From: Rhodococcus sp. PAMC28707
GTDB taxonomy: Bacteria; Actinomycetota; Actinomycetes; Mycobacteriales; Mycobacteriaceae
Reading direction: 5' to 3'
Assembly: GCF_004795915.1 (NCBI RefSeq)
Contig: NZ_CP039253.1
Coordinates: 1,178,001 to 1,242,000 of the forward strand
Length of the DNA: 64,000 nt
Part shown: positions 1 through 9,429 of the stretch, piece by piece
Layout of the letters: each line of letters starts with the position of its first letter
Numbering within the stretch: the stretch's first letter is position 1
Program-made: the position numbers and the translations under genes
The notes under the pieces: generated by a model
Told to the model about the DNA's origin: nothing
The model's input: only the letters and a program-made list of their open reading frames with translations
Database searches by the model: none

Positions 1-495
1 GAGCGCTTTCTTCATGCCGGCGAAACGTTGATCGAGCATCTCGCGACCGAGCAGATCCTTGATCTTCTCGTAGTTCTCCCGCGACTCCGACGAGCGCCAG
101 TCGTAGTCCGCCAGTTCCTGCACTGCCTGCGCGGTGGACGGTGACAGATCGCCGATCTGCATCTCCTTGAAGCGCGCATCGTCATCCAGTGCGCGAGCGA
201 GCGTCTTGCGTTCTTCGAGCACAGCCTTGTCGAGGAGCTCGCGAACCTCCTGAAGGGTGCCGTCCAAATTGTTCTTACGCAACATGTCTCGACGACGACG
301 GTTGGCCTGAGCCGCAAGATCGTCGAGACCACGCATGTTCTGCGTACCGCGTCGCAACATCTCTTGCAAAGCCCTACGCGGAGATGCCCCCTCGAGGACA
401 TCGTTACCGATCGATTCGAGTGCTTCCCTCAGATCGACCGGAGGAGCCAGCGGATCGGGTCCTCCGTGATATCGACCGTATCTGCTGGCCGACAT
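1..495 (-). CDS. VWA-family protein, N-terminal part (Rv0959-like)
   Basis: The first 165 codons are visible; the gene runs off the left edge. The ATG at 495 overlaps the stop of the upstream AAA+ ATPase gene as ATGA, so the two are translationally coupled. The visible part is charged, helical and rich in Arg, Glu and Asp, without a signal peptide. The VWA fold and its MIDAS motif would lie beyond the window and are not seen. The identification rests on context: MoxR-type ATPases work with a VWA partner, and the M. tuberculosis pair Rv0958-Rv0959 follows purH in the same way. The pair probably acts as a cytoplasmic chaperone or cofactor-insertion system with unknown client. Confidence 0.7.
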   Translation of the reverse strand, partial: MSASRYGRYHGGPDPLAPPVDLREALESIGNDVLEGASPRRALQEMLRRGTQNMRGLDDLAAQANRRRRDMLRKNNLDGTLQEVRELLDKAVLEERKTLARALDDDARFKEMQIGDLSPSTAQAVQELADYDWRSSESRENYEKIKDLLGREMLDQRFAGMKKAL

Positions 496-1880
496 CAGCT
501 GTACACCGTCTGACCGTCTTCGTCGGGATCCTTGGCGATCCGGCGAGCCAAATACAACCCTTCGAGTGCAAGCTCGGTTGCCGCGGCCCGCTCGCCATCG
601 GAAGACGCATCGAGCCGAGCCGAAACCTCGTCGAGCACCTCGAGATCGGGAAGCTCTCCGAGCAACGCTTTGGCGGTGATCCGGTCACCCGTCACCACCG
701 GCTCGCCCTGCTCGATCGCGGTCACCAACGGGGCCAAATTGATTCCACCGAGTTGCTCACGGACGGTATCGGCCGTGGCACGACGCAGCAGATGCTCGAG
801 CACCTCGACCTCGCGGCCCTCTTCCCCTGATTCGAACTCGACCTTGCCGCGCAGAACCTCGATGATCGTGCCCAAATCCACCGGACGCGCTACCGCATCG
901 GCCTCGCCGAGCACGGCCGCTCGATGAATGGCCGCAGCCGAGATGGTCTCGGCCGCCGCGATCGCGAAGCGCGCAGACACACCCGAACGCTGATCGATCG
1001 ACGGCGACTCACGCAGAAGTCTGGTGAAGCGCGCCAGAACCTCGAGCAGATACGACGGAACCGTCGCTGTCAGCTCCGCCTCCTGCTCGATGACCGAGAC
1101 CTCGTCGCCGAGCGCGATCGGGTAATGCGTGCGGATCTCGGCGCCGAAGCGGTCCTTCAGCGGCGTGATGATGCGACCACGATTGGTGTAGTCCTCGGGG
1201 TTCGCACTCGCGACGAGCAAGACGTCGAGGGGTAGCCGGAGGGTGTACCCGCGGACCTGGATGTCGCGCTCTTCCATGACGTTGAGTAGCGACACCTGGA
1301 TGCGCTCGGCGAGATCGGGGAGTTCGTTGATCGCGACAATTCCGCGGTGACTTCGCGGAACCAGCCCGAAGTGGATGGTCTCCGGATCACCGAGGCTGCG
1401 GCCTTCGGCGACCTTGACCGGGTCGACGTCGCCGACGAGGTCTGCAACAGAAGTATCGGGCGTCGCCAACTTCTCCGCATACCGCTCGCTGCGGTGGCGC
1501 CAACCGATGCCCAGAGCCTCACCGAACTCGGCGGCCTTCCTGATACTCGCCGGGGTGATCGGCTCGTACGGATGCTCGCCCAGTTCGGAACCCTCGATCA
1601 CAGGCGACCACTCGTCGAGCAACAGGTGCAAGGTACGCAGCAGGCGCGTCTTGCCTTGCCCTCGCTCCCCGAGCAGGACGACGTCATGGCCGGCAATGAT
1701 GGCGCGCTCGAGCTGTGGCAGAACCGTCCTGTCGAAGCCGACGATTCCCGGCCACGCCGACGTCCCTTCGCGAAGGGCGTCGAGCAGATTGTCCCGGAGT
1801 TCTTCCTTGACCGAACGCTGTACGTGTCCGGATGCGCGCAGTTCGCCGACGGTGGTCATGCCAGGTTTGATAGAGGTCAC
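495..1880 (-). CDS. MoxR-type AAA+ ATPase (Mg-chelatase ChlI-like)
   Basis: 461 residues from a GTG at 1880; an in-frame ATG at 1859 is an alternative start. The Walker A motif GERGQGKT is at residues 71-78, and a Walker B-like GIVAINELPDL lies mid-protein before a VASANPEDYTNRG segment typical of the MoxR/ChlI sensor region. The family remodels proteins or loads metals and cofactors with a VWA partner, here the next gene with a 4-nt overlap. It corresponds to M. tuberculosis Rv0958, once annotated as magnesium chelatase, although chlorophyll synthesis is absent from these bacteria. The client is unknown. Confidence 0.88.
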   Translation of the reverse strand: MTSIKPGMTTVGELRASGHVQRSVKEELRDNLLDALREGTSAWPGIVGFDRTVLPQLERAIIAGHDVVLLGERGQGKTRLLRTLHLLLDEWSPVIEGSELGEHPYEPITPASIRKAAEFGEALGIGWRHRSERYAEKLATPDTSVADLVGDVDPVKVAEGRSLGDPETIHFGLVPRSHRGIVAINELPDLAERIQVSLLNVMEERDIQVRGYTLRLPLDVLLVASANPEDYTNRGRIITPLKDRFGAEIRTHYPIALGDEVSVIEQEAELTATVPSYLLEVLARFTRLLRESPSIDQRSGVSARFAIAAAETISAAAIHRAAVLGEADAVARPVDLGTIIEVLRGKVEFESGEEGREVEVLEHLLRRATADTVREQLGGINLAPLVTAIEQGEPVVTGDRITAKALLGELPDLEVLDEVSARLDASSDGERAAATELALEGLYLARRIAKDPDEDGQTVYS

Positions 1881-1966
1881 TTCACCACGTTACGAGCGTT
1901 CGCACATTTGTGCACCCCCACCCTGATTCGGGTGTCCCGACGAGCGGGGATGCACAACTGCGAACT

Positions 1967-3520
1967 CTAGTGCGCGAAGTGCCGTGCACCCGTCAGATAC
2001 AACGTGACACCGGCATCCTGAGCGGCGGCGATGACCTCGTTGTCGCGTACCGATCCGCCGGGCTGTACAACAGCCCGCACCCCTGCGCTCAGCAAGACCT
2101 GCAACCCGTCGGGGAACGGGAAGAAAGCATCCGAGGACGCGACCGAACCTTCGACGCGTTCGCCTGCCCGCTGAACCGCCAGATGAGCTGCATCGACGCG
2201 ATTGACCTGGCCCATTCCGACGCCGACCGAAGCCCCGTCGTGCGCCAGAAGAATCGCGTTGGACTTGACTGCTCTACATGCACGCCAAGCGAATTCGAGA
2301 TCCTTCAGCGTCTGTTCGTCGGCCGGCTCCCCGGCTGCGAGGGTCCAGTTGGCCGGATTGTCCCCATCGGCGTCGATCGCGTCCCGCTGCTGCAGGAGCG
2401 TGCCGCCCGAAATCGGCTTCAGCTCGATACCCTCCGGCGACGGCGGCGTAGTAAGGAGCACACGAATGTTCTTCTTACGCTGGAGAACTCCCAACGCACC
2501 ATCAGCGTACGACGGCGCGACGATGACCTCGGTGAAAATCTCCGCTACCTGCTCCGCCATCTCGACGGTCACCTCGCGGTTGGCTGCGATGACGCCGCCG
2601 TATGCGCTGACCGGATCACAGGCGTGCGCTTTGCGATGGGCCTCGGCGATGTTCTCGCCCAACGCGATACCGCACGGGTTGGCATGTTTGACGATCGCAA
2701 CGGTCGGTGCAGAGTGGTCGAACGCAGCCCGCCACGCGGCGTCGGCATCGGTGAAGTTGTTGTACGACATCTCCTTACCGTGCAACTGCTTCGCCTGCGC
2801 AATGCCGTCACCCGCTGGGTCGATGTACAGCGCAGCAGCCTGGTGCGGATTCTCGCCGTACCGAAGCACTGCCGACCGGTCCCACGTGCCACCGATCCAC
2901 TCGGGGAATGTCGACTCGGGATCACTCACGAGGACACTGCTCATCCACGATGCGACTGCGACGTCGTACGACGCAGTCTGTGCAAACGCTTGCGCCGCAA
3001 GGGCAGTGCGTTCGGCGAGAGTGAATCCGCCACCGGATACGGCAGCGAGAACATCTTCGTACCGAGCCGGATCCACAACCACGGCCACCGAGGGATGATT
3101 CTTCGCCGCAGCGCGAACCATCGACGGTCCACCGATATCGATTTGCTCGACACATTCGTCTTCGCTCGCGCCACTACGAACAGTCTCGGTGAACGGGTAA
3201 AGATTGACGACGACGAGCTCGAACGCCTCGATACCGAGCTCTTCGAGCTGCGCGAGATGCTCGGGCCGACGCGTGTCCGCGAGCACTCCGGCATGAACGC
3301 GTGGGTGCAGGGTCTTGACCCGGCCGTCGAGCGTCTCGGGGAAGCCGGTGAGATCCTCGACCTTCGTGACCGGAATCCCCGCGTCGGCGATCTTCGACGC
3401 TGTGGAACCGGTGGACACGAGGGCGACGCCTGCGTTGTGCAAACCGGTCGCGAGTTCGATCAGTCCGGTCTTGTCGTAAACACTGACCAACGCACGCCGC
3501 ACTGCTTTACGTTCACTCAT
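1967..3520 (-). CDS. purH: Bifunctional AICAR transformylase/IMP cyclohydrolase
   Basis: PurH performs the last two steps of IMP synthesis: formylation of AICAR with 10-formyl-THF, then ring closure. At 517 residues the length is normal. The N-terminal MGS-like cyclohydrolase domain (about 1-150) begins with the typical [10 protein letters not shown] and contains [14 protein letters not shown]. The transformylase domain carries the KHANPCG motif at residues 278-284, which includes the catalytic Lys-His. The ATG at 3520 overlaps the purN stop (ATGA), so the two steps that use formyl-THF are co-translated. About 86 bp separate it from the downstream MoxR gene. Confidence 0.97.
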   Translation of the reverse strand: MSERKAVRRALVSVYDKTGLIELATGLHNAGVALVSTGSTASKIADAGIPVTKVEDLTGFPETLDGRVKTLHPRVHAGVLADTRRPEHLAQLEELGIEAFELVVVNLYPFTETVRSGASEDECVEQIDIGGPSMVRAAAKNHPSVAVVVDPARYEDVLAAVSGGGFTLAERTALAAQAFAQTASYDVAVASWMSSVLVSDPESTFPEWIGGTWDRSAVLRYGENPHQAAALYIDPAGDGIAQAKQLHGKEMSYNNFTDADAAWRAAFDHSAPTVAIVKHANPCGIALGENIAEAHRKAHACDPVSAYGGVIAANREVTVEMAEQVAEIFTEVIVAPSYADGALGVLQRKKNIRVLLTTPPSPEGIELKPISGGTLLQQRDAIDADGDNPANWTLAAGEPADEQTLKDLEFAWRACRAVKSNAILLAHDGASVGVGMGQVNRVDAAHLAVQRAGERVEGSVASSDAFFPFPDGLQVLLSAGVRAVVQPGGSVRDNEVIAAAQDAGVTLYLTGARHFAH

Positions 3521-4140
3521 CGCCTAATCTGAGCCTTTCGTCCATCGGAGACAACACCTCGGGTGGCCACGGCCGCGATCACATCGACCAGCAGCCGTCG
3601 TTCCACAGTTTTGATTCTCTCGTGCAGCGACGATTCACTGTCGCCTTCGTGCACTGCCACGGCCTCTTGGGCCAAGATCGGCCCGGTATCGACACCAGAG
3701 TCGACCAGATGCACCGTCGACCCCGTCAGCTTGACGCCGTATTCGATCGCGTCCCGGACAGCATGTGCACCGGGAAAGGACGGCAGCAGCGCCGGGTGTG
3801 TGTTGATGATCCGCCCGGCGAAAGCATCGATGAAGCTCGGGCCCAGGATCTTCATGAATCCGGCGGTGACGACGAGATCCGGCTGATGCTTCGCGACGGA
3901 TTCGGTGAGTGCCACATCCCACTGCAAGCGGTCCGCGTAATCACGAAGCCCGACACGGAAGTGGGTGATGTCAGCCGCGCGTGCGTGCTCTACAGCGGCG
4001 CACTCGCGGTCGACGCCGACGGCGGTGATGCGCGCTGGGTAGGAGTCCACCGCAGCAGCTGCGATCAGCGACTGCAACAGCGAGCCGGTGCCCGAAGCAA
4101 GGACAACGACTCGTGCTCGGTGCTCACGCGAGGCAGTCAG
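3517..4140 (-). CDS. purN: Phosphoribosylglycinamide formyltransferase
   Basis: PurN transfers a formyl group from 10-formyl-THF to GAR in de novo purine synthesis. The catalytic Asn-His lie in [12 protein letters not shown] and the catalytic Asp in the [16 protein letters not shown] segment. Starting at the first in-frame TTG (4077) would delete the nucleotide-binding strand and the loop [14 protein letters not shown], which are coded upstream in the same frame. No ATG, GTG or TTG precedes that segment. A CTG at 4140 lies 7 nt after a good AGGAG site (4148-4152) and gives a normal 207-residue protein, so a rare CTG start is preferred. The gene overlaps purH by 4 nt. Confidence 0.92.
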   Translation of the reverse strand: MTASREHRARVVVLASGTGSLLQSLIAAAAVDSYPARITAVGVDRECAAVEHARAADITHFRVGLRDYADRLQWDVALTESVAKHQPDLVVTAGFMKILGPSFIDAFAGRIINTHPALLPSFPGAHAVRDAIEYGVKLTGSTVHLVDSGVDTGPILAQEAVAVHEGDSESSLHERIKTVERRLLVDVIAAVATRGVVSDGRKAQIRR

Positions 4141-4195
4141 CGCAGTTCTCCTGAGAATCGTCGTGGTTGCCCGTCGATCCGGGCCAGCACAAAGA

Positions 4196-5746
4196 CTAGT
4201 CGTTGCGCTCTGCAGGCTTGACGGGCAGGTCCTCTGTGGACTTCACCTCGACCGGTTCCTCCACGTCCGACGTCGGTGGCGCAGCCAAGTCGACGACCTC
4301 TGCCTCGACGACGTCTGCGGCTGCCGATGCAGCCTCCTCGGGTTCCTGCGCAGTCGTAGGCACGTCGACGGCCTCGGGCACGTCGATTATCTCGGCATCC
4401 AGCGCATGTTCTTCATGGACGACGGGTGGGGTATCGGCGGGCTGTTGGGCATCGACGGGCTGTTGTGCATCGACGGACTGGGCACGAGGCGTCAGGACAG
4501 GCTGCTCGCTTGTGCGCACAGTTTTCTCGGGCAGCGATTCTTCGTGCTTCGATCCCCCACGCCACGCAGTGAGTGCGGCAGCGAGTGATCCGACCACCGC
4601 CAACCAGGCGAACGTCAACAAACCGAACGACCACGCCGTGATTTCGACGGTGCCGAACGTCCCCAGGTTTCCGCCTGCCGCGAAGCCGCCCACTGCCGCG
4701 AGAATCCCCACTGCCGCGCCTCCGAGCCAAACGGAGGACATTGCGTAATGCACGTCGACGGTTCGACGTGCGCAATCGCGGCCGAGCATGACAGCAGCGG
4801 TGATCGGGACCACGAGCATCAAGAACCACGTCGTCTGCGCTGAGCCCTCCGGCAGAACCGCAAGAACGGGGAGCGGCGGAAGTGGACCGGCCGCAGTGTG
4901 GAAAAGGCTGACCGAGGCTTCGCCGACATGAGCCGCGGATCCAACCGACACCGCAGAAGTTCCGAGCACCACATTCGGTAGATAGAGAATCGAGAGCACG
5001 GTGAGCCCGAGGACGCCGACGAATCCGTTCCCGGCGGCGAGAAGCATCTCCATGGTCGACCACGACGCGACCATCGCCGCGAGCGTTACAGCTGCACCGC
5101 CTGCAATCAGGACCATCGCGGCGCGCATCGTCGGCCGCACGACCTCGCCCACCCAAGTCGGTACCCGCGGGGCCAATCCGAGCGACTGCCAGCCTCCCAT
5201 CACCACACCGATCGCGGCAGCGATGGCATGAACTCCGGCGACCCAAGCAAACGCGTGAAAAGCATTCGGGCTCGACAGACCGATAGCGGCCGAGGCATCG
5301 GTGGCAACAGCCAAAGCAACAGCGGTGACGAGCAGTGGCCCGAGTACGGCGGCAGCGAAGATCGATCCCAATTCTCGACGCGTCGGGAACTCCGTGGACA
5401 CCCGGTGGACGGCGCGGGCGACGACGACCATGAGCACAATCGTCGGAAGCAACGGAAACACGCCGAGGGCCGTTCCGGAAATACTCAACGGCACCTGATG
5501 TACGGCGAACCACATCCCGGCAATCGCGCCGAGCGTCCCGGTGAGCTCACTGTTGGCGGAGACGAGCGTGACCAGAACGAGCGAAGCAAGTATTGCTATC
5601 AAGAGGGCCGGAACCCGGAAGCCGACCCGGACCAACATTCTGGACTGGACAGGAGTCAGCAGCGGTGGACGCTGCTGTGTCTGGTGCCGCGTACGCCGTC
5701 TCTCGTGATTCAGTAGAGCGCTCATCACGGATGAGGGTTTCACCAT
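4196..5746 (-). CDS. perM: Cell division membrane protein PerM-like (DUF6350)
   Basis: 516 residues from the ATG at 5746; an ATG at 5725 is also possible and neither has a clear Shine-Dalgarno site. A basic N-terminus is followed by many hydrophobic segments (about ten) up to roughly residue 400. The C-terminal tail is acidic and rich in Ala, Glu and Val with imperfect DAQQPVDAQQPADT repeats, presumably cytoplasmic. Position next to purN matches M. tuberculosis Rv0955 (PerM), which is needed for persistence and division under some conditions. A divisome-stabilising role here is inferred from synteny and topology. Confidence 0.78.
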   Translation of the reverse strand: MVKPSSVMSALLNHERRRTRHQTQQRPPLLTPVQSRMLVRVGFRVPALLIAILASLVLVTLVSANSELTGTLGAIAGMWFAVHQVPLSISGTALGVFPLLPTIVLMVVVARAVHRVSTEFPTRRELGSIFAAAVLGPLLVTAVALAVATDASAAIGLSSPNAFHAFAWVAGVHAIAAAIGVVMGGWQSLGLAPRVPTWVGEVVRPTMRAAMVLIAGGAAVTLAAMVASWSTMEMLLAAGNGFVGVLGLTVLSILYLPNVVLGTSAVSVGSAAHVGEASVSLFHTAAGPLPPLPVLAVLPEGSAQTTWFLMLVVPITAAVMLGRDCARRTVDVHYAMSSVWLGGAAVGILAAVGGFAAGGNLGTFGTVEITAWSFGLLTFAWLAVVGSLAAALTAWRGGSKHEESLPEKTVRTSEQPVLTPRAQSVDAQQPVDAQQPADTPPVVHEEHALDAEIIDVPEAVDVPTTAQEPEEAASAAADVVEAEVVDLAAPPTSDVEEPVEVKSTEDLPVKPAERND

Positions 5747-5782
5747 CGGGCGAGGCGATGGATCAGGCGCGCCGAAGATCCC

Positions 5783-6925
5783 CTACTTCTCGTCGTCGTT
5801 GGCGGGAGTGGTGCCGAACGCCTGAGTGGGTTCACTGTAGGAGGGCCCACCGGTCGAGCCACTCTCTGTGGGCGTGGATGACCCTCCGGACTGCTGATCC
5901 GTCGGCACTGCCTGCGTCTCGGGTGGGACTGCGTGCTGAGGCGCTCCCGATCCAGCAGAACCCATGGGCGGTTGGCCGTACTGGTACTGGCTGTACGGCG
6001 AAGCCTGATCGGCAGAGCCCGTCGGTCCGCTTGAACCTTGCTGCTGCGGGTCGACCGGGTAACCGAGGCTGCCGGACGGATTTTGTCCGCGCGCAGGCTG
6101 ATTGGGTGCAGGCTGTCCCGAGTAGGTCGGTGGAACGTAACCACCCTGAACCGGGCCTCCATAGCTCTGCTGTGGCTGACCATAACCGTAGTTCGGTGCC
6201 TGCTGACCCGGCTGGCGGTAACCCTGAGTTGACGAATAGCCCTGGAACTGATTCTGCTGGCCGTACGAAACAGCCTTAGGTGCAGGCACTTTCAAAACAT
6301 CCGCACCGAACAGAAGTGCGGCGATCGCAGCAAGGGACTGAATGAACCCGAGTACCAACACGATGATGGCGCCAGTTCCCAGACCGATCGAGCTACCCAT
6401 TCCTCCGCCCGAGTCGATATTGAAGGACTGGAATACCAGCGTCAGCCACCCTGAAACCGCCAACGCTGCTGCGATTCCGATGGTGCTCGACTGCTTGGGT
6501 AGCAATCCGACCGCTGCCACGAGACCCGAGGCCAACAGCAGCGCGATCGAAGTGGGGTCACCGTTGCCGAACTGAAAGAAGTTACTGGACACGTCGAACG
6601 CCGAGTACTGGCCGGCCAGACCGACCAGAAAACCGATCCCGCCGAGTGCTGCTACGACCAGCGTCAGAATCCGTGGAAGCGGCAACGGCACATTCGAAGC
6701 AGGCGACATATTCGAAGCAGGCGACGGCGAGTACTGACCTGGTTGCGAGTACGACTGCTGCCCAGGCGTCTGCTGAGACGGACCCTGCGAAGTGGGCCCC
6801 TGCGATGACTGACCCTGTGGCGATGGACCCTGTGGGGTCGCACCGTAGGACGGGCCTTGGCTACCGTATCCGCCGGCTCCGTAACCGGGCGAACCTGAGT
6901 TTGGGCCCTCGGGCGGATAGGTCAT
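5783..6925 (-). CDS. Rv0954-like membrane protein (DUF5336, 34-kDa antigen family)
   Basis: 380 residues. The ATG at 6925 is preferred over the GTG at 6934 because GAGGTGAG lies just upstream of it. The layout is a Gly/Ser/Gln/Pro-rich N-terminal region with SQG repeats (about 1-85), four hydrophobic segments (about 90-215), and a long disordered C-terminal region rich in Gln, Gly, Tyr and Pro. The M. tuberculosis homologue Rv0954 has been reported as a member of the cell division complex and is the neighbour of PerM. The gene ends 36 bp before perM and probably shares its transcript. Confidence 0.8.
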   Translation of the reverse strand: MTYPPEGPNSGSPGYGAGGYGSQGPSYGATPQGPSPQGQSSQGPTSQGPSQQTPGQQSYSQPGQYSPSPASNMSPASNVPLPLPRILTLVVAALGGIGFLVGLAGQYSAFDVSSNFFQFGNGDPTSIALLLASGLVAAVGLLPKQSSTIGIAAALAVSGWLTLVFQSFNIDSGGGMGSSIGLGTGAIIVLVLGFIQSLAAIAALLFGADVLKVPAPKAVSYGQQNQFQGYSSTQGYRQPGQQAPNYGYGQPQQSYGGPVQGGYVPPTYSGQPAPNQPARGQNPSGSLGYPVDPQQQGSSGPTGSADQASPYSQYQYGQPPMGSAGSGAPQHAVPPETQAVPTDQQSGGSSTPTESGSTGGPSYSEPTQAFGTTPANDDEK

Positions 6926-7080
6926 GACACTCACCTCATGTTTCTACGTCGAAATCGGGTCCACGGACCACGCTAGTCTACGGACCCGGTGCGACACCTC
7001 GCCCAGCGTCGAGCAGCGCAGGTGACACAACATCGGCGTGACCCAAAGACCTTGCGGGACCGGCGAATCGATCGCTTCAA

Positions 7081-7154
7081 TGCGCCATTCATACGATCTG
7101 ATGGCTCGAGTGCGCCATTCAAGCCGGCGGGCGGGGGCACGCGGGCGGGGGCAC
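7081..7154. repeat. Short direct repeats between sucD and the DUF5336 gene
   Basis: The 11-mer TGCGCCATTCA occurs at 7081-7091 and again at 7111-7121, exactly 30 bp apart or about three helical turns. Immediately after, the 14-mer GCGGGCGGGGGCAC is duplicated without a gap (7127-7140 and 7141-7154). The first pair lies upstream of the leftward DUF5336/perM/purNH unit and could be a pair of regulator sites; no regulator can be named. The second looks like a small slippage duplication. Confidence 0.5.
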
Positions 7155-7158
7155 ACGA

Positions 7159-7186
7159 AAGGCCCGCCACCAACGGTGACGGGCCT
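7159..7186 (-). terminator. Intrinsic terminator after sucD
   Basis: AAGGCCCGCCACC at 7159-7171 pairs with GGTGACGGGCCTT at 7174-7186 with one mismatch and a 2-nt loop (closing pairs probably open). It lies 14 bp past the sucD stop. On the leftward transcript the stem is followed by TTTCGTG. Confidence 0.75.
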
Positions 7187-7200
7187 TCCGAAGGTAAAAG

Positions 7201-8112
7201 CTACTTGACGGAGAGCGATTCGAGGATCTCGCGAGCAAGTGCAGCGGTCTCGGACGGCGTCTTGCCGACCTTGACGCCTGCAGCCTCGAGAGCGTCCTTC
7301 TTGCCCTGAGCCGTACCCGAGGAGCCGGAGACGATGGCGCCTGCGTGGCCCATGGTCTTGCCCTCGGGAGCGGTGAAGCCTGCGACGTAGCCGACGACGG
7401 GCTTGGTCACGTTGGCCTTGATGTAATCGGCTGCGCGCTCTTCGGCGTCGCCACCGATTTCACCGATCATGACGATGATCTTGGTCTCGGGATCGTTCTC
7501 GAACGCCTCGATGGCGTCGATGTGCGTCGTACCGATGACCGGGTCTCCGCCGATGCCGATGGCCGTCGAGAAGCCGAAGTCACGGAGTTCGAACATCATC
7601 TGGTAGGTCAGCGTGCCGGACTTCGAGACGAGGCCGATGGGCCCGGTGCCGGAGATGTTGGCGGGCGTGATGCCGACGAGAGCTTCACCGGGGGTGATGA
7701 TGCCGGGGCAGTTCGGTCCGATGATGCGGGTCTTCTTGCCCTTCTCCACGTTGTAGGCCCACGCGTACGCGGAGTCCTGCACGGGGATGCCCTCGGTGAT
7801 GACGACGAGCAGCGGGATCTCCGCGTCGATCGCTTCGACGATGGCGTCCTTGGCGAATGCCGGCGGTACGAAAGCGATGGAGACGTCCGCGCCGGTCTTC
7901 TCGATTGCCTCGGCGACGGTGCCGAAGACGGGAAGTTCGATGTCGTTGCCGTCTTTGTCGACGTGCTTGACCGTGGTTCCGGCCTTACGTGCGTTGACGC
8001 CACCGACGACCTGGGTGCCGGCCTTGAGCATCAGAGCGGTGTGCTTGGTGCCCTCGCCGCCGGTGATGCCCTGGACGATGACCTTGTTGTCCTTGTTCAG
8101 AAAGATTGACAT
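7201..8112 (-). CDS. sucD: Succinyl-CoA synthetase alpha subunit
   Basis: With SucC it interconverts succinyl-CoA and succinate in the TCA cycle with substrate-level phosphorylation. At 303 residues it is slightly longer than the E. coli subunit. The N-terminal CoA-binding domain begins [20 protein letters not shown]; the phosphohistidine loop [12 protein letters not shown] lies near residue 250. AGAGGAAACC precedes the ATG at 8112. The gene is 8 bp downstream of sucC and ends at a hairpin terminator. Confidence 0.97.
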   Translation of the reverse strand: MSIFLNKDNKVIVQGITGGEGTKHTALMLKAGTQVVGGVNARKAGTTVKHVDKDGNDIELPVFGTVAEAIEKTGADVSIAFVPPAFAKDAIVEAIDAEIPLLVVITEGIPVQDSAYAWAYNVEKGKKTRIIGPNCPGIITPGEALVGITPANISGTGPIGLVSKSGTLTYQMMFELRDFGFSTAIGIGGDPVIGTTHIDAIEAFENDPETKIIVMIGEIGGDAEERAADYIKANVTKPVVGYVAGFTAPEGKTMGHAGAIVSGSSGTAQGKKDALEAAGVKVGKTPSETAALAREILESLSVK

Positions 8113-8120
8113 GGTTTCCT

Positions 8121-9284
8121 CTACTTCGCAGCCAGCTCGGCGGCCTTGTCGGCGCCCTCGTCCATGGTCTCGGCGAGCGTCACCAGCGGGTGCGCGGCGT
8201 CGGCGAGAATCTTGCGTCCTTCTTCGACCTTGTTGCCGTCGAGACGAACCACCAGCGGCTTGTTGGCCTCGTCACCGAGCTTCTTCAGCGCGCCGACGAT
8301 GCCGTTGGCAACCGCGTCGCAGGAGGTGATGCCACCGAAGACGTTGACGAAAACGCTCTTGACCTGTTCGTCACCGAGGATGACGTCGAGGCCTGCAGCC
8401 ATGACCTCGGCCGAGGCGCCGCCACCGATGTCGAGGAAGTTGGCGGGCTTGACGCCACCGTGGGCCTCGCCTGCGTATGCAACGACGTCGAGGGTCGACA
8501 TGACCAGTCCGGCACCGTTTCCGATGATGCCGACCTGTCCGTCGAGCTTGACGTAGTTGAGGTCGTTCTCCTTGGCCTTGGCCTCGAGGGGATCGGCAGC
8601 GTCCTTGTCCTCGAAGTCCGCGTGGCCGGCCTGACGGAAGCTTGCGTTCTCGTCGAGCGTGACCTTGCCGTCGAGGGCGAGGATCTCATCGTCCGGGGTG
8701 CGAACCAGCGGGTTGACCTCGACCAGGAGAGCATCTTCGTTGATGAAGACCTCCCACAGCTTCTGGATGGTCACCGCGGCGGAGTCGAGCACCTCGGCGG
8801 GAAGCTTTCCCTTTTCAGCGATTTCACGAGCAAAAGCGAGGTCGACGCCCTTGACGGCATCGACTGCAATCTTGGCGAGTGCATCGGGGTTCTCTACCGC
8901 CGTCACCTCGATCTCCACGCCACCCTCGACCGAACACATCGCGAGGTAGGTGCGGTTGGTGCGGTCGAGCAGGAAGGAGATGTAGTACTCCTCGGCGATG
9001 TCGGATGCTTCTGCAACGAGAAGCTTCTTGACGACATGGCCCTTGATGTCGAGTCCGAGAATCGCTTCTGCGTTCTCGGTGGCTGCTGCGACGTCCTTGG
9101 AGTACTTGACGCCGCCGGCCTTGCCGCGTCCGCCGACCTTGACCTGCGCCTTGACCATTACTGGCTTGCCGATTTCCTTGGCAATTTCTGTTGCTCCGGC
9201 GACCGTGTCCGTGACACGACCTGCGGAGGTTGGTACGCCATGCTTGGCGAACAATTCCTTCGCCTGGTATTCGAAGAGATCCAT
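8121..9284 (-). CDS. sucC: Succinyl-CoA synthetase beta subunit
   Basis: 387 residues with the ATP-grasp N-terminal domain ([18 protein letters not shown] start) and the C-terminal ligase domain. Visible hallmarks are [16 protein letters not shown] for nucleotide binding, EVNPLV for metal binding, and [12 protein letters not shown] with [10 protein letters not shown] in the ligase part. It is the first gene of the sucCD operon. A site resembling a CRP/GlxR box lies about 106 bp upstream. Confidence 0.97.
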   Translation of the reverse strand: MDLFEYQAKELFAKHGVPTSAGRVTDTVAGATEIAKEIGKPVMVKAQVKVGGRGKAGGVKYSKDVAAATENAEAILGLDIKGHVVKKLLVAEASDIAEEYYISFLLDRTNRTYLAMCSVEGGVEIEVTAVENPDALAKIAVDAVKGVDLAFAREIAEKGKLPAEVLDSAAVTIQKLWEVFINEDALLVEVNPLVRTPDDEILALDGKVTLDENASFRQAGHADFEDKDAADPLEAKAKENDLNYVKLDGQVGIIGNGAGLVMSTLDVVAYAGEAHGGVKPANFLDIGGGASAEVMAAGLDVILGDEQVKSVFVNVFGGITSCDAVANGIVGALKKLGDEANKPLVVRLDGNKVEEGRKILADAAHPLVTLAETMDEGADKAAELAAK

Positions 9285-9389
9285 CAGCTCACCGTCTCGT
9301 CTACGTTGACGCCCGCTCCAGGGTGTGAGCGGGTCTGAGCATCGACTTTATCCAGGTAGCCCGCGGGCGCATCGGGCGCATGGATGGTA

Positions 9390-9405
9390 TGTGGTCTATC
9401 TCACC
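9390..9405. promoter_or_regulatory. Possible CRP/GlxR-type site upstream of sucCD
   Basis: TGTGG-TCTATC-TCACC matches the TGTGA-N6-TCACA consensus except at the last base of each half. GlxR is known to regulate TCA-cycle genes in Corynebacterium. This is a weak site by eye. Confidence 0.3.
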
Positions 9406-9429
9406 GGCAGGTGCCATGTGCCCTGCGCC

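Noticed and set aside
1910-3532. 540-codon open frame on the plus strand opposite purH
   Set aside because: purH on the minus strand is complete with all motifs. The antisense frame has no recognisable domain and arises from high-GC codon bias.
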